From the NCBI RefSeq assembly GCF_023716925.1, contig NZ_JAMQQG010000211.1:1-64000 (forward strand): a DNA stretch of 64,000 nucleotides. The letters run 5' to 3'. Position 1 is the first letter of the stretch. Each line of letters opens with the position of its first letter. The position numbers and the translations under genes are program-made. The notes below the pieces were generated by a model. The model searched no databases. It saw only the letters and a list, made by a program, of their open reading frames with translations, and was not told the origin of the DNA. Shown piece by piece: positions 1 through 7,993 of the stretch. This DNA is from Frankia sp. R82. GTDB lineage: Bacteria > Actinomycetota > Actinomycetes > Frankiales > Frankiaceae.

Positions 1-1
1 G

Positions 2-85
2 CTCGGCACCGCGGCGCAGGCGGGCACCGCCGCGCGGGTGCCGGCCCGCGCGCCGCGGATCAGCCAGGTGGATATCCACCGGTAG
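2..85 (+). CDS. C-terminal tail of an upstream gene (partial)
   Basis: An open frame enters from the left edge and ends at TAG 83-85, nine bases before the hisS start. Only 27 codons are visible, rich in Ala and Arg, and no domain can be recognised. In many actinobacteria a metallo-beta-lactamase-fold hydrolase or a peptidyl-prolyl isomerase lies upstream of hisS, but nothing here proves either. The other forward frames stay open less convincingly. This is a weak call. Confidence 0.3.
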   Translation, partial: LGTAAQAGTAARVPARAPRISQVDIHR

Positions 86-94
86 GGTACGAGG

Positions 95-1444
95 ATGGCC
101 CAGGACAACGTTGCGGCGATGAGTGACGCGCCGATCGTCCGCCCTCTGCCCATCAGCGGTTTTCCCGAGTGGTTGCCCGAGGTCCGGGTCGTCGAGCAGC
201 GGTGGCTCGACACGATTCGTCTGATCTTCGAGCGCTACGGGTTCTGCTCGGTGGAGACCCCGTCCGTCGAAGCTCTCGACGTGCTGATGGCCAAGGGGGA
301 GACCTCGCAGGAGGTCTATGCCCTGCGTCGGCTGCAGGCCGATGCCGACGACGACAGCGCCCGTCTCGGCCTGCACTTCGATCTCACCGTGCCGTTCGCC
401 CGCTACGTCGCCGCGCATTTCAACGAGCTGGTCTTTCCGTTCAAGCGGTACCAGATGCAGCGGGTGTGGCGCGGCGAACGGCCCCAGGAGGGTCGGTTCC
501 GCGAGTTCACCCAGTGTGACATTGATGTGATCAACGTTGATCGGGTCCCCCTGCACTTCGATGCGGAGCTGCCACGGATCGTGCACGAGGTGCTCACGAC
601 GCTCGGCGTGCCGCCGTGGACACTCAACATCAACAATCGCAAGGTGCTGCAGGGCTTCTACGAGGGGCTCGGTGTCGCCGACCCGCTCGCCGTGATCCGC
701 ATCGCCGACCGGATGGACAAGATCGGCCCGGGCGGGGTCGGCGAGCTGCTCGCGACGCGGGCGGGTCTGGCCCCTGACCAGGTGCGGGCCTGTCTGGAAC
801 TGGCCGCGATCCGGGCGTCCGGCGCCGAGGTCGTCGAGCAGGTCCGCGAGCTACGGGTGAAGTCGGACCTGCTCGACGAGGGCCTCGACGAGCTCGCCGC
901 CGTCCTGGCCGACCTGGCCGACCTGCCCGCGGGCAGCGTCGTCGCCGACCTGTCGATCGCCCGTGGCCTTGACTACTACACCGGCACCGTCTACGAGGCG
1001 AAGTTCGTCGACTGGCCCGACTTCGGCAGCATCTGCTCCGGAGGGCGGTACGACAACCTGGCCGGCTCGTTCATCCGCCGCAACCTGCCCGGCGTCGGGA
1101 TCTCGATCGGCCTGACCCGCATCTTCGCGAAACTGCTGGCCGAGGGGCTCCTGTCGGTCGGTCCGGCGAGCCCCGCCGACGTGCTCGTCGTCATCCCGTC
1201 GGCGGGGCGCCGGCCGGCGGCGCTGGCCACCGCAGCCGAGCTGCGCGGGCGCGGCCTGCGGGTCGAGACCTACCACCAGCCCGACAAGCTGGCCAAACAG
1301 GTGCGGTATGCGGTCCGCAAGGGCATTGGCCACGTCTGGTTCCCACCGTTCGACGAGGACCGCGACCACGAGGTGAAGAACCTGGCCACCGGCGAGCAGG
1401 CCATCGCCGATCCGGCCGGGTGGAGCCCGCCGCCGCGCAGCTGA
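95..1444 (+). CDS. hisS: Histidyl-tRNA synthetase
   Basis: Class II aminoacyl-tRNA synthetase that charges tRNA-His in the cytoplasm. The 449-residue length is normal for the family. Motif 2 lies around QRVWRGERPQEGRFREFTQ (about residue 124). The histidine-specific signatures are RGLDYYTGTVYEA (about 290-302) and SGGRYDNL (about 315). The C-terminal anticodon-binding domain begins near the DVLVVIPSAGRR segment (about 365). The start is ATG 95; ATG 122 (MSDAP) is an in-frame alternative. A 9-bp GC-rich hairpin follows the stop, and the next gene begins about 480 bases later, so hisS probably ends its transcript. Confidence 0.95.
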   Translation: MAQDNVAAMSDAPIVRPLPISGFPEWLPEVRVVEQRWLDTIRLIFERYGFCSVETPSVEALDVLMAKGETSQEVYALRRLQADADDDSARLGLHFDLTVPFARYVAAHFNELVFPFKRYQMQRVWRGERPQEGRFREFTQCDIDVINVDRVPLHFDAELPRIVHEVLTTLGVPPWTLNINNRKVLQGFYEGLGVADPLAVIRIADRMDKIGPGGVGELLATRAGLAPDQVRACLELAAIRASGAEVVEQVRELRVKSDLLDEGLDELAAVLADLADLPAGSVVADLSIARGLDYYTGTVYEAKFVDWPDFGSICSGGRYDNLAGSFIRRNLPGVGISIGLTRIFAKLLAEGLLSVGPASPADVLVVIPSAGRRPAALATAAELRGRGLRVETYHQPDKLAKQVRYAVRKGIGHVWFPPFDEDRDHEVKNLATGEQAIADPAGWSPPPRS

Positions 1445-1461
1445 GTCGCCGGCCCGGATGC

Positions 1462-1484
1462 GCGCGGCGGGTGTGCCGCCGCGC
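1462..1484 (+). terminator. Hairpin after hisS
   Basis: Perfect 9-bp stem (gcgcggcgg / ccgccgcgc) with a 5-base loop, 18 bases after the hisS stop. There is no T-run, which is usual for high-GC actinobacterial terminators. The rest of 1485-1922 shows no convincing gene: an open frame runs into thyX from 1689, but its composition is unlike protein. Confidence 0.5.
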
Positions 1485-1922
1485 CATCGCGGGAGGGCCG
1501 CCCGCCGCCGCAGGCCCGGCGGCCGAGAGGTGACGGGGGCGGAGACCCTCGGCCGGACCGGGCTTCGCCGCGGGTGCGGGCGATGTGGACCCCCACCGTT
1601 TGGGGTGCGGCAAGGTGTCCATCTCCGGTGTACCACGCGGTGCGGGGGCCCCAACCGCCGTGCGTCGGTCGCGTGACCGGACGGGTAAGTGGATGCCGAC
1701 ACCGGCCCCGTTGGGCGATTACTGGCCGGCTCGGCGCATTGCTGCCTGCTGGTTGTGATCGACGGATTGCCGGACGCCCGACCGGATGCGGCGGTTCGTG
1801 GTGGGCCTGGTGGGCCTGGCGGATCTGGTGGGCGCGGTGGGGGTGCGCGTGGGTGTGCCGTCGGCGTCTACCGTTGGGGGGTCCGCGCCCGATCGCGGGT
1901 CGCGGGACGGATGGAGGTGGCA

Positions 1923-2729
1923 GTGTCGCAGCCGGCAGCCGAACCGGTGCCCGGGCCGCAGCCCGAGCAGGCAACCGGGCCCACGACGGCCCGGATGCGG
2001 GTCCAGGTGATCGCGAAGACGGAGTTCCTCCCGCCGCCGGATGTCCCCTGGAACACCGACGCGGGCGGCGGCGAGGCGCTGGCCGAGTTCGCCGGCCGGG
2101 CCTGCTACCAGAGCTGGAGCAAGCCGAACCCGGCGACCGCGACCAACGCCGGCTATCTGCGCCACATCCTCGACGTCGGGCACCTGTCGGTGCTGGAGCA
2201 CGGCACCGTCACGCTTTACGTCACCGGAGTGTCGCGCAGCCTCACCCACGAGCTGGTCCGCCACCGGCACTTCTCCTACAGCCAGCTCTCGCAGCGCTAT
2301 GTCCCGGAGCGGGATGCGGCTCTGGTGGAGCCCGAGGTGGTCGCCGCCGACCCCGAGCTGCACGCGCTGTTCGAGCGGGCCACCGCGGCGTCGCTGGCCG
2401 CCTACGGCGAGCTGCTGGAGGGGCTGGAGAAGCACTTCGCCGATGTCTCCGCGCCGACCTCACGGCGTAAGCAGGCCCGGCAGGCCGCCCGGTCGGTGTT
2501 GCCGAACGCGACCGAGACCCGGATCGTGGTCACCGGCAACTACCGGGCCTGGCGGCACTTCATCGCGATGCGGGCCAGCGAGCACGCCGACGTGGAGATT
2601 CGCTGTCTGGCCGTCACCATCCTGCGGGAGCTGCAGACGGTGGCGCCGAACGTGTTCGCCGACTTCCGCATCTCGACGCTCGACGACGGCACCGCGGTCG
2701 CGTCCAGCCCGCTCGTCGGCGAGGGCTGA
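1923..2729 (+). CDS. thyX: Flavin-dependent thymidylate synthase
   Basis: Converts dUMP to dTMP using FAD, NADPH and methylene-tetrahydrofolate. The ThyX signature RHR-x7-S is present as [14 protein letters not shown] (residues about 113-126). The chosen start is GTG 1923 because a strong GGAGG sits 5 bases upstream (1913-1917). ATG 1911 is the in-frame alternative, and the frame stays open back to 1689. The length of 268 residues fits the family. The stop codon is the first base triplet of an 18-bp tandem repeat. In mycobacteria thyX is also close to dapA. Confidence 0.93.
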   Translation: MSQPAAEPVPGPQPEQATGPTTARMRVQVIAKTEFLPPPDVPWNTDAGGGEALAEFAGRACYQSWSKPNPATATNAGYLRHILDVGHLSVLEHGTVTLYVTGVSRSLTHELVRHRHFSYSQLSQRYVPERDAALVEPEVVAADPELHALFERATAASLAAYGELLEGLEKHFADVSAPTSRRKQARQAARSVLPNATETRIVVTGNYRAWRHFIAMRASEHADVEIRCLAVTILRELQTVAPNVFADFRISTLDDGTAVASSPLVGEG

Positions 2730-2780
2730 GCCCTGCTCGAACCGTGAGCCCTGCTCGAACCGTGAGCCCTGCTCGAACCG
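2727..2780. repeat. 18-bp tandem repeat starting on the thyX stop codon
   Basis: Three exact copies of tgagccctgctcgaaccg lie at 2727-2744, 2745-2762 and 2763-2780. The TGA of the first copy is the thyX stop codon. The sequence then diverges. No strong hairpin is formed by a single unit. Confidence 0.95.
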
Positions 2781-2894
2781 TGCGGCCCGGGTTCGGACCT
2801 GGGCTCGACAGACCGGGGCATCGTCGGAGCAGCTGCGGGGGTGTTGACCGACGGTAAGCGGTTATTCCGTCATAGTCAGGTAATGTCCTGACAC

Positions 2895-4661
2895 GTGGTG
2901 GGACTGCCGGGCGGTTCGAGTGGCGCTGGTGGCCCGGGTGGTCCGGGTGGTGCCGGGGCGGGGCGTCCCGGTGCCGGTCGGCCGTGGCGGTGGCGCCGGC
3001 GGGATGACGGCGCCCACGCCTCGGTGCTCGACCTCACCGACGTCGACGAGATCACGATGACCCTGCTCGCCCCGCCGCCGCGTTACCAGGGCCTGCGTCG
3101 GCGGGTCGTCGACCAGTTCACCCTGCTCAGCGCCAACCGCTGCCGGCTGGCCCGCTCGGTCAACTGGGGTCCGCTGGACGCGGTGCTCACCGACGTCGTC
3201 CCGGCCACCGGGGCCGGCCGGGTGGACACCTCCGGCCGGCTACCTGCCGAGGTCAGCGTCCTGGTGCCGGTCTCGACGCTGTCCAAGCGCGCCCTGGTCG
3301 CCTTCGACCTGGTCGGCCCGGGTGGCACGGACGCCCATCTGATGCCCTACGGCACCTCTGTCGCGGTGCAGGGCAACCTGGTCGCGCGCCTGGCCGACGC
3401 GGCCGGGGTGCCGCTGGAGATGCCGGCCCGCCGGGTGGTCGACGCGATCTCCCGATTCCGTCCCGGTCGGCTCTCCGGTAACTATCCGGGTCTGCTCTCG
3501 CCCGCCGGCCGGCCGGTGCGCCCCGACGCCCTCGCGACCTACCTCGATCGTGAGGCCGACCTCGGTGTGTCGCGTCCGCGGCTGGCCCGCTGGGGTGAGC
3601 TCGTCGCCGACACCGAGCGGGTTCTTGCCACCGCCCTGGCCGAGCCCTTCGATCCGCTGAGCAGCGCCGAAACCCTGCTGCTCGCCGCTGGTGAGCTCTG
3701 GCGCGACCCGGATGTCCCCGACGGCCTCGACCCGGACGCGATCGAGAGGTATCTCGGCGCGTTCGTCGCCTGGATCGACGCACTGGTGCTGGCCGGCCCA
3801 CCTGCCGAGCCGGTACTGACCACCGTCGCGGAGTACGGCCGGCGTTGGGAGGCGCTGGCGGCCGTCACCGTCGACCCGTACCGACCGTTTCTGCTCAAGT
3901 CAAGCGAGGAGCTGCGGACCGTCCTGGTCCGTGGCCGGTCCGTGCCCGGTCGGCCCGGCGTTGCCGGTTCCGGCCCCGACGGAGCTGGCTCCGGGGCCAG
4001 CCGGTCCGGGGTTTTCGGGCGTCCGGCGCGCTGGCGGGCCGCGCTGCGTCCGGCCGCGCTGATCGACGTCGACTCCGCCGGCACCGCCAGCTACCACGTC
4101 AGCATCGGCACCGACGACACGTCCATCGAGCTGGACACCCCCGTCATGGTCGACCAGTTCGGCGATCCGGTCGGACGCACCTACATCGAGGACCTGCAGC
4201 GCAACCGGGAGGTCTTCGCCTTCTACACCACCGACGCGCGCCGACCGCCAAGATCTCGACTGGTGGTGCGACTCAGCGTGTCGGCCGACGTCAGCCGGGT
4301 GACCATTGCGGTCGGCCTGCTGATGCTGCTGACCGTGATCCTGTCCGCACTGCCGATCGACCTGGCCCCGGACGCGGTGGCCGTGATCACCCTCCCGTCG
4401 TCGTTCGCGGCGACGCTGCTGCTCACCCGGGAACGCTCCAGCCTGGCCGCGTGGGTGCTCGGCCCGGCGAAGACGGCGCTGCTCGTGCTGCTGGTGGCAC
4501 TGGCCGTGCTGGCCGGCGCACGGGCCGCCGGGTGGCACGAGCCGACGGAGTCGGGGTCGCAGCCGACCGCCCCGACCGCCCCGGCCGTGCCATCCGGGGC
4601 GGCGCCGGCACCGCCGGGGCGGTCGCTGGCACCGTCCGGGCCGCACATCCGGTCCGGATAA
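2895..4661 (+). CDS. Unrecognised membrane-anchored protein
   Basis: 588 residues, not matched to a family I know. Residues 1-38 are Gly/Pro/Arg-rich, followed by a soluble alpha/beta-looking region (about 39-345). A Gly/Ser/Pro linker (about 348-380) leads to a second small soluble part rich in Asp and Thr (about 390-470). Then come three hydrophobic segments (about 474-498, 503-522, 532-552) and an Ala/Pro tail. The start is GTG 2895, or GTG 2898; neither has a clear ribosome site. It stands alone between thyX and dapA. Codon use is typical of the neighbours, which argues that it is a real gene. Confidence 0.75.
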   Translation: MVGLPGGSSGAGGPGGPGGAGAGRPGAGRPWRWRRRDDGAHASVLDLTDVDEITMTLLAPPPRYQGLRRRVVDQFTLLSANRCRLARSVNWGPLDAVLTDVVPATGAGRVDTSGRLPAEVSVLVPVSTLSKRALVAFDLVGPGGTDAHLMPYGTSVAVQGNLVARLADAAGVPLEMPARRVVDAISRFRPGRLSGNYPGLLSPAGRPVRPDALATYLDREADLGVSRPRLARWGELVADTERVLATALAEPFDPLSSAETLLLAAGELWRDPDVPDGLDPDAIERYLGAFVAWIDALVLAGPPAEPVLTTVAEYGRRWEALAAVTVDPYRPFLLKSSEELRTVLVRGRSVPGRPGVAGSGPDGAGSGASRSGVFGRPARWRAALRPAALIDVDSAGTASYHVSIGTDDTSIELDTPVMVDQFGDPVGRTYIEDLQRNREVFAFYTTDARRPPRSRLVVRLSVSADVSRVTIAVGLLMLLTVILSALPIDLAPDAVAVITLPSSFAATLLLTRERSSLAAWVLGPAKTALLVLLVALAVLAGARAAGWHEPTESGSQPTAPTAPAVPSGAAPAPPGRSLAPSGPHIRSG

Positions 4662-4735
4662 CCGGTTGCCGCCATCCTCGACCGGCTTCATGGCGGTACT
4701 CTGAAGCCCCCAAGCGGCTGACGGGACGGTGGCGG

Positions 4736-4930
4736 ATGCCGAAGAACTACGGCCCGGGTGTTGCGCTTGGCGCACCACGGGCCGACGGGCTGCGGTCGCT
4801 GGTACGTCTCGGGCGCCGGGAACTGTGGCTGAGGCTGGACCGCAACATGCTGGGCGCTGGCGGGCAGGGAGCCGACGCGGCTGCCCGCACGTCCGGTCGG
4901 GCGCCCGGGGGGTCCGTGCGCGTGCACTGA
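4736..4930 (+). CDS. Candidate small basic protein (64 residues)
   Basis: An ATG at 4736 opens a 64-codon frame beginning MPKNYGPGVALGAPRADG, with a Leu/Arg-rich amphipathic stretch (about residues 19-38) and a Gly/Ala/Arg tail. The ribosome site is weak (ggtggcgg). The main reason to take it seriously is that its TGA (4928-4930) begins an 18-bp tandem repeat, as the stop codons of several certain genes in this window do. No family is recognised. The rest of 4931-5281 holds repeats but no further convincing gene. Confidence 0.35.
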   Translation: MPKNYGPGVALGAPRADGLRSLVRLGRRELWLRLDRNMLGAGGQGADAAARTSGRAPGGSVRVH

Positions 4931-4975
4931 GCTGTTCGCGCACACTTGAGTCGTTCGCGCACACTGAGTCGTTCG
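4928..4975. repeat. 18-bp repeat, three imperfect copies
   Basis: Copies begin at 4928 (tgagctgttcgcgcacac), 4947 (tgagtcgttcgcgcacac) and 4965 (tgagtcgttcgg, truncated). One extra T separates the first two. The first copy starts on the stop codon of the candidate 64-residue ORF. Confidence 0.85.
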
Positions 4976-5163
4976 GAGCACCGATCGTCCCGGAACGCGG
5001 TTCGGGGGCTGGTCGGTGTCGGTGCCTGCGGGCAGCCGGAGCGCCGTGGCCTGCCTCCGGCTGGTGCTCCGTGGGCGTCCGATGCGGGCGGATCTGCCCC
5101 CTGGGTGACCCGCCGGTCTGGCCGGCGTGGCCGGCTCGGCGGACGATGGGCCGGTCGTGCGAT

Positions 5164-5205
5164 GCGCGGATCGGCGTCGCGGATCGGTGATGCACGGATC
5201 GGTGG
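5164..5205. repeat. Short degenerate direct repeats upstream of dapA
   Basis: The core cggatcgg occurs three times with spacings of about 14-17 bases, some 80-120 bases before the dapA start. No function is evident; it lies where a dapA promoter would be expected. Confidence 0.5.
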
Positions 5206-5281
5206 AGACGGTGAATGCGGGTTGGTGGGCCGTGCGGTGTGAGCCGGCCGGAAGAGACGATTGTCGGAGGTGCGCTCTAGC

Positions 5282-6250
5282 GTGACCGGTATGTCAGTGT
5301 TGCCGCCGGCGCCGTTCGGGCGCATGATCACGGCAATGATCACGCCGTTCGGGGCGGACGGTGCCCTGGACGAGTCGGGTGCCGCCGCGCTGGCGGCCCA
5401 CCTGGTGGACGTGGGCAACGAGGCGCTCGTCGTCAACGGCACCACGGGCGAGTCGCCGACCACGAGCGATGCCGAGAAGGCCCGGCTGGTGCGGGTCGTC
5501 GTCGAGACCGTCGGCGGCCGGGCCCGGGTGCTTGCCGGGGTCGGTACCAACGACACCGCGCACTCCGTCGAGCTTGCCCGCGCCGCCGCGGCGGCCGGCG
5601 CCGACGGCCTGCTCGTGGTGGCGCCCTACTACAGCCGTCCCCCCCAGGCCGGCCTCGTGCGGCACTTCTCCCTCGTCGCCGACGCGACCGACCTGCCCGT
5701 CATGATCTATGACATTCCGGTCCGCACGGGGGTGCCGGTCGAGTCCGAGACGCTGCTGCGGCTGGCCGAACATCCACGCATCGTCGCGGTCAAGGACGCC
5801 AAGGGTGATCTGGCCGCCTCGTCGCGGATCCTGGCCCGCAGCGACCTGGCCTACTACTCCGGTATCGAGGAGCTCACCCTGCCGCTGTTGGCGATCGGCG
5901 GCTGCGGGGTGGTCAGCGTCGCGTCGCATGTGGCGACCCGCGCGATCCGCGCCATGATCGAGTCCTTCGCCGCCGGCGATGCCGCCCGGGCCCGAGCGCT
6001 GCACGATGCGCTGCTGCCCGCGTTCGAAGGCATCTTCCGCACCCAGGGAGTGATCCTTGCGAAGGCGGCGCTGGCGGCCGCGGGTCTGCCCGCCGGCCCC
6101 GTCCGTCCGCCCCTGGTCGACGCGACGGCCGCCGAGATCGCCCGGCTGCATGCCGACCTCGCCACCGTGCCTGGTCTGGATGTAGCCCTAAAGCCCGAAT
6201 CATCCCACGGCCATCGTTTTGCCGTCGTCGCAGCGGGAGAGTCCGCATGA
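5282..6250 (+). CDS. dapA: 4-hydroxy-tetrahydrodipicolinate synthase
   Basis: Condenses pyruvate with aspartate semialdehyde in the lysine/diaminopimelate pathway. The Schiff-base lysine is in VAVKDAKGD (about K171 from this start), the catalytic tyrosine in MIYDIPVRTG, and the substrate loop is NGTTGESPT. The start GTG 5282 is preceded by GGAGGT (5266-5271); TTG 5261 and ATG 5291 are in-frame alternatives. The stop overlaps the start of the RNase J gene (ATGA), so the two are probably translated together, as in other actinobacteria. dapF, a later enzyme of the same pathway, is at 41.9 kb. Confidence 0.95.
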   Translation: MTGMSVLPPAPFGRMITAMITPFGADGALDESGAAALAAHLVDVGNEALVVNGTTGESPTTSDAEKARLVRVVVETVGGRARVLAGVGTNDTAHSVELARAAAAAGADGLLVVAPYYSRPPQAGLVRHFSLVADATDLPVMIYDIPVRTGVPVESETLLRLAEHPRIVAVKDAKGDLAASSRILARSDLAYYSGIEELTLPLLAIGGCGVVSVASHVATRAIRAMIESFAAGDAARARALHDALLPAFEGIFRTQGVILAKAALAAAGLPAGPVRPPLVDATAAEIARLHADLATVPGLDVALKPESSHGHRFAVVAAGESA

Positions 6251-7932
6251 GCCACCCGCACCCCGAGTACGGCCCCCCGCCGCCCCTGCGCGCCGATGGT
6301 CTGCGCATCATCCCGCTCGGCGGGGTGGGCGAGATCGGTCGCAACATGACCGTCTTCGAGCATGCCGGCCGGCTGTTGATCGTCGACTGTGGCGTGTTGT
6401 TCCCCGAGGACTTCCAGCCCGGTGTCGACCTGATCCTGCCGGACTTCAGCGCGATCCGGGACCGCCTGGGTGACATCGACGCGCTGATCCTCACCCACGC
6501 GCACGAGGATCACATCGGCGCCGTCCCCTACCTGCTGCGGGAACGCCGTGATATTCCGATCATCGGCACCCGGCTCACCCTGGCGCTGCTCACCGCCAAA
6601 CTGGCCGAACACCGGATCAAGGCGGTCACGCAGGAGATCCGCGAGGAGGAACGGCACACCTACGGTCCGTTCGAGTGCGAGTTCTTCGCGGTCAACCACT
6701 CGATTCCGGACGCCGTCGCCGTCGCCATCCGCACCGACGCGGGCCTCGTGCTGCACACCGGCGACTTCAAGATGGACCAGCTGCCGCTCGACGGTCGCCT
6801 GACCGACCTCGGCGGTTTCGCCCGGCTCGGCCGGGAGGGCGTCGACCTGCTGCTGTCGGACTCGACGAACGCCGAGGTCCCCGGCTTCGTCACCTCGGAG
6901 CGGGAGATCGCGCCGGTACTCGACGGAGTGTTCCGGGAAGCGAGCCGGCGGATCATCGTCGCCTGCTTCTCAAGCCACGTGCACCGGGTGCAGCAGGTGC
7001 TCGAGGCCGCCGAGGCGCATGGTCGCTCGGTGTGCTTCGTCGGGCGCTCGATGGTGCGCAACATGGGCGTCGCCCGGGATCTGGGCCTGCTGCGGGTGCC
7101 GCCGGGCCTGGTCGTCGACCTGCGCGACCTCGACTCGCTGCCGGACCGCAACATCTGCCTGGTCTCCACCGGCTCGCAGGGTGAGCCGCTGTCCGCGCTG
7201 TCCCGGATGGCCAACCGTGACCACCAGATCCGGATCGAGACCGGCGACACGGTCGTGCTTGCCTCCAGCCTGATCCCAGGCAACGAGAACGCGGTCTTCC
7301 GGGTCATCAACGGTCTCACCCGGCACGGCGCGAAGGTCGTCCACAAGGGCGTCGCGAAGGTCCACACCTCGGGCCACGCGCCGGCCGGCGAGCTGCTGTA
7401 CGTGCTGAACGCGACCAGGCCGTCCAACGTCATGCCCGTGCATGGCGAGTGGCGCCACCTGCGCGCGCACGCCAAGCTCGCCGAGGCCACCGGCGTGGCC
7501 GCCGACCACGTCGTGCTCGCCGAGGACGGCATGGTCATCGACCTGCTCGACGGCCGGGCCCGGATCACCGGGGTGGTCCCGTGCGGCTACGTCTACGTGG
7601 ACGGCGCCGCCGTTGGCGACGTCGGGGAGCCGAGCCTGAAGGACCGGCGCATCCTCGGCGAGGAGGGCTTCATCACGATCACGGTCGTGGTGGACGCCGC
7701 GGCCGGCAAGGTCGTCGTCGGGCCAGATCTGTCCGCCCGCGGCTTCACCGACTCGCGCAGCACCTTCGACGCCGTCGCGAAGCTCGTGGCCGACGCCCTC
7801 GCCGACGCGATGCGTACCGGGATGAACGACTCCGCCGCGCTCCAGCAGCTCGTCCGGCGGACCGTCGGTCGCTGGGTGAACGAGAACTACCGCCGCCGAC
7901 CCATGATCGTTCCAGTGGTGCTGGAGGTCTGA
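6247..7932 (+). CDS. rnj: Ribonuclease J
   Basis: Metallo-beta-lactamase/beta-CASP ribonuclease with 5'-exonuclease and endonuclease activity in RNA decay and rRNA maturation. The zinc motif H-x-H-x-D-H is H84-A-H86-E-D88-H89, preceded by the LIVDCGVLFPE strand. The beta-CASP region carries STGSQGEPLSALSRMA and the late HTSGHAPAGEL motif. The length of 561 residues is typical. The start ATG 6247 overlaps the dapA stop. An RNase Y gene is also present at 30.7 kb, so the organism encodes both enzymes. Confidence 0.94.
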   Translation: MSHPHPEYGPPPPLRADGLRIIPLGGVGEIGRNMTVFEHAGRLLIVDCGVLFPEDFQPGVDLILPDFSAIRDRLGDIDALILTHAHEDHIGAVPYLLRERRDIPIIGTRLTLALLTAKLAEHRIKAVTQEIREEERHTYGPFECEFFAVNHSIPDAVAVAIRTDAGLVLHTGDFKMDQLPLDGRLTDLGGFARLGREGVDLLLSDSTNAEVPGFVTSEREIAPVLDGVFREASRRIIVACFSSHVHRVQQVLEAAEAHGRSVCFVGRSMVRNMGVARDLGLLRVPPGLVVDLRDLDSLPDRNICLVSTGSQGEPLSALSRMANRDHQIRIETGDTVVLASSLIPGNENAVFRVINGLTRHGAKVVHKGVAKVHTSGHAPAGELLYVLNATRPSNVMPVHGEWRHLRAHAKLAEATGVAADHVVLAEDGMVIDLLDGRARITGVVPCGYVYVDGAAVGDVGEPSLKDRRILGEEGFITITVVVDAAAGKVVVGPDLSARGFTDSRSTFDAVAKLVADALADAMRTGMNDSAALQQLVRRTVGRWVNENYRRRPMIVPVVLEV

Positions 7933-7993
7933 CGCGGCACGCCCGGTTCGTCGGGGTTGCCGCGACTAGGCGGCTTCCCTGTGTACCGTTTCG

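Noticed and set aside
1689-1922. N-terminal extension of thyX
   Set aside because: The Gly/Arg-rich sequence does not fit ThyX, and GGAGG just before GTG 1923 marks the start.
4729-5190. 153-codon frame upstream of dapA
   Set aside because: Weak codon bias and it runs through the tandem repeats; the 64-codon frame at 4736 is the better candidate.
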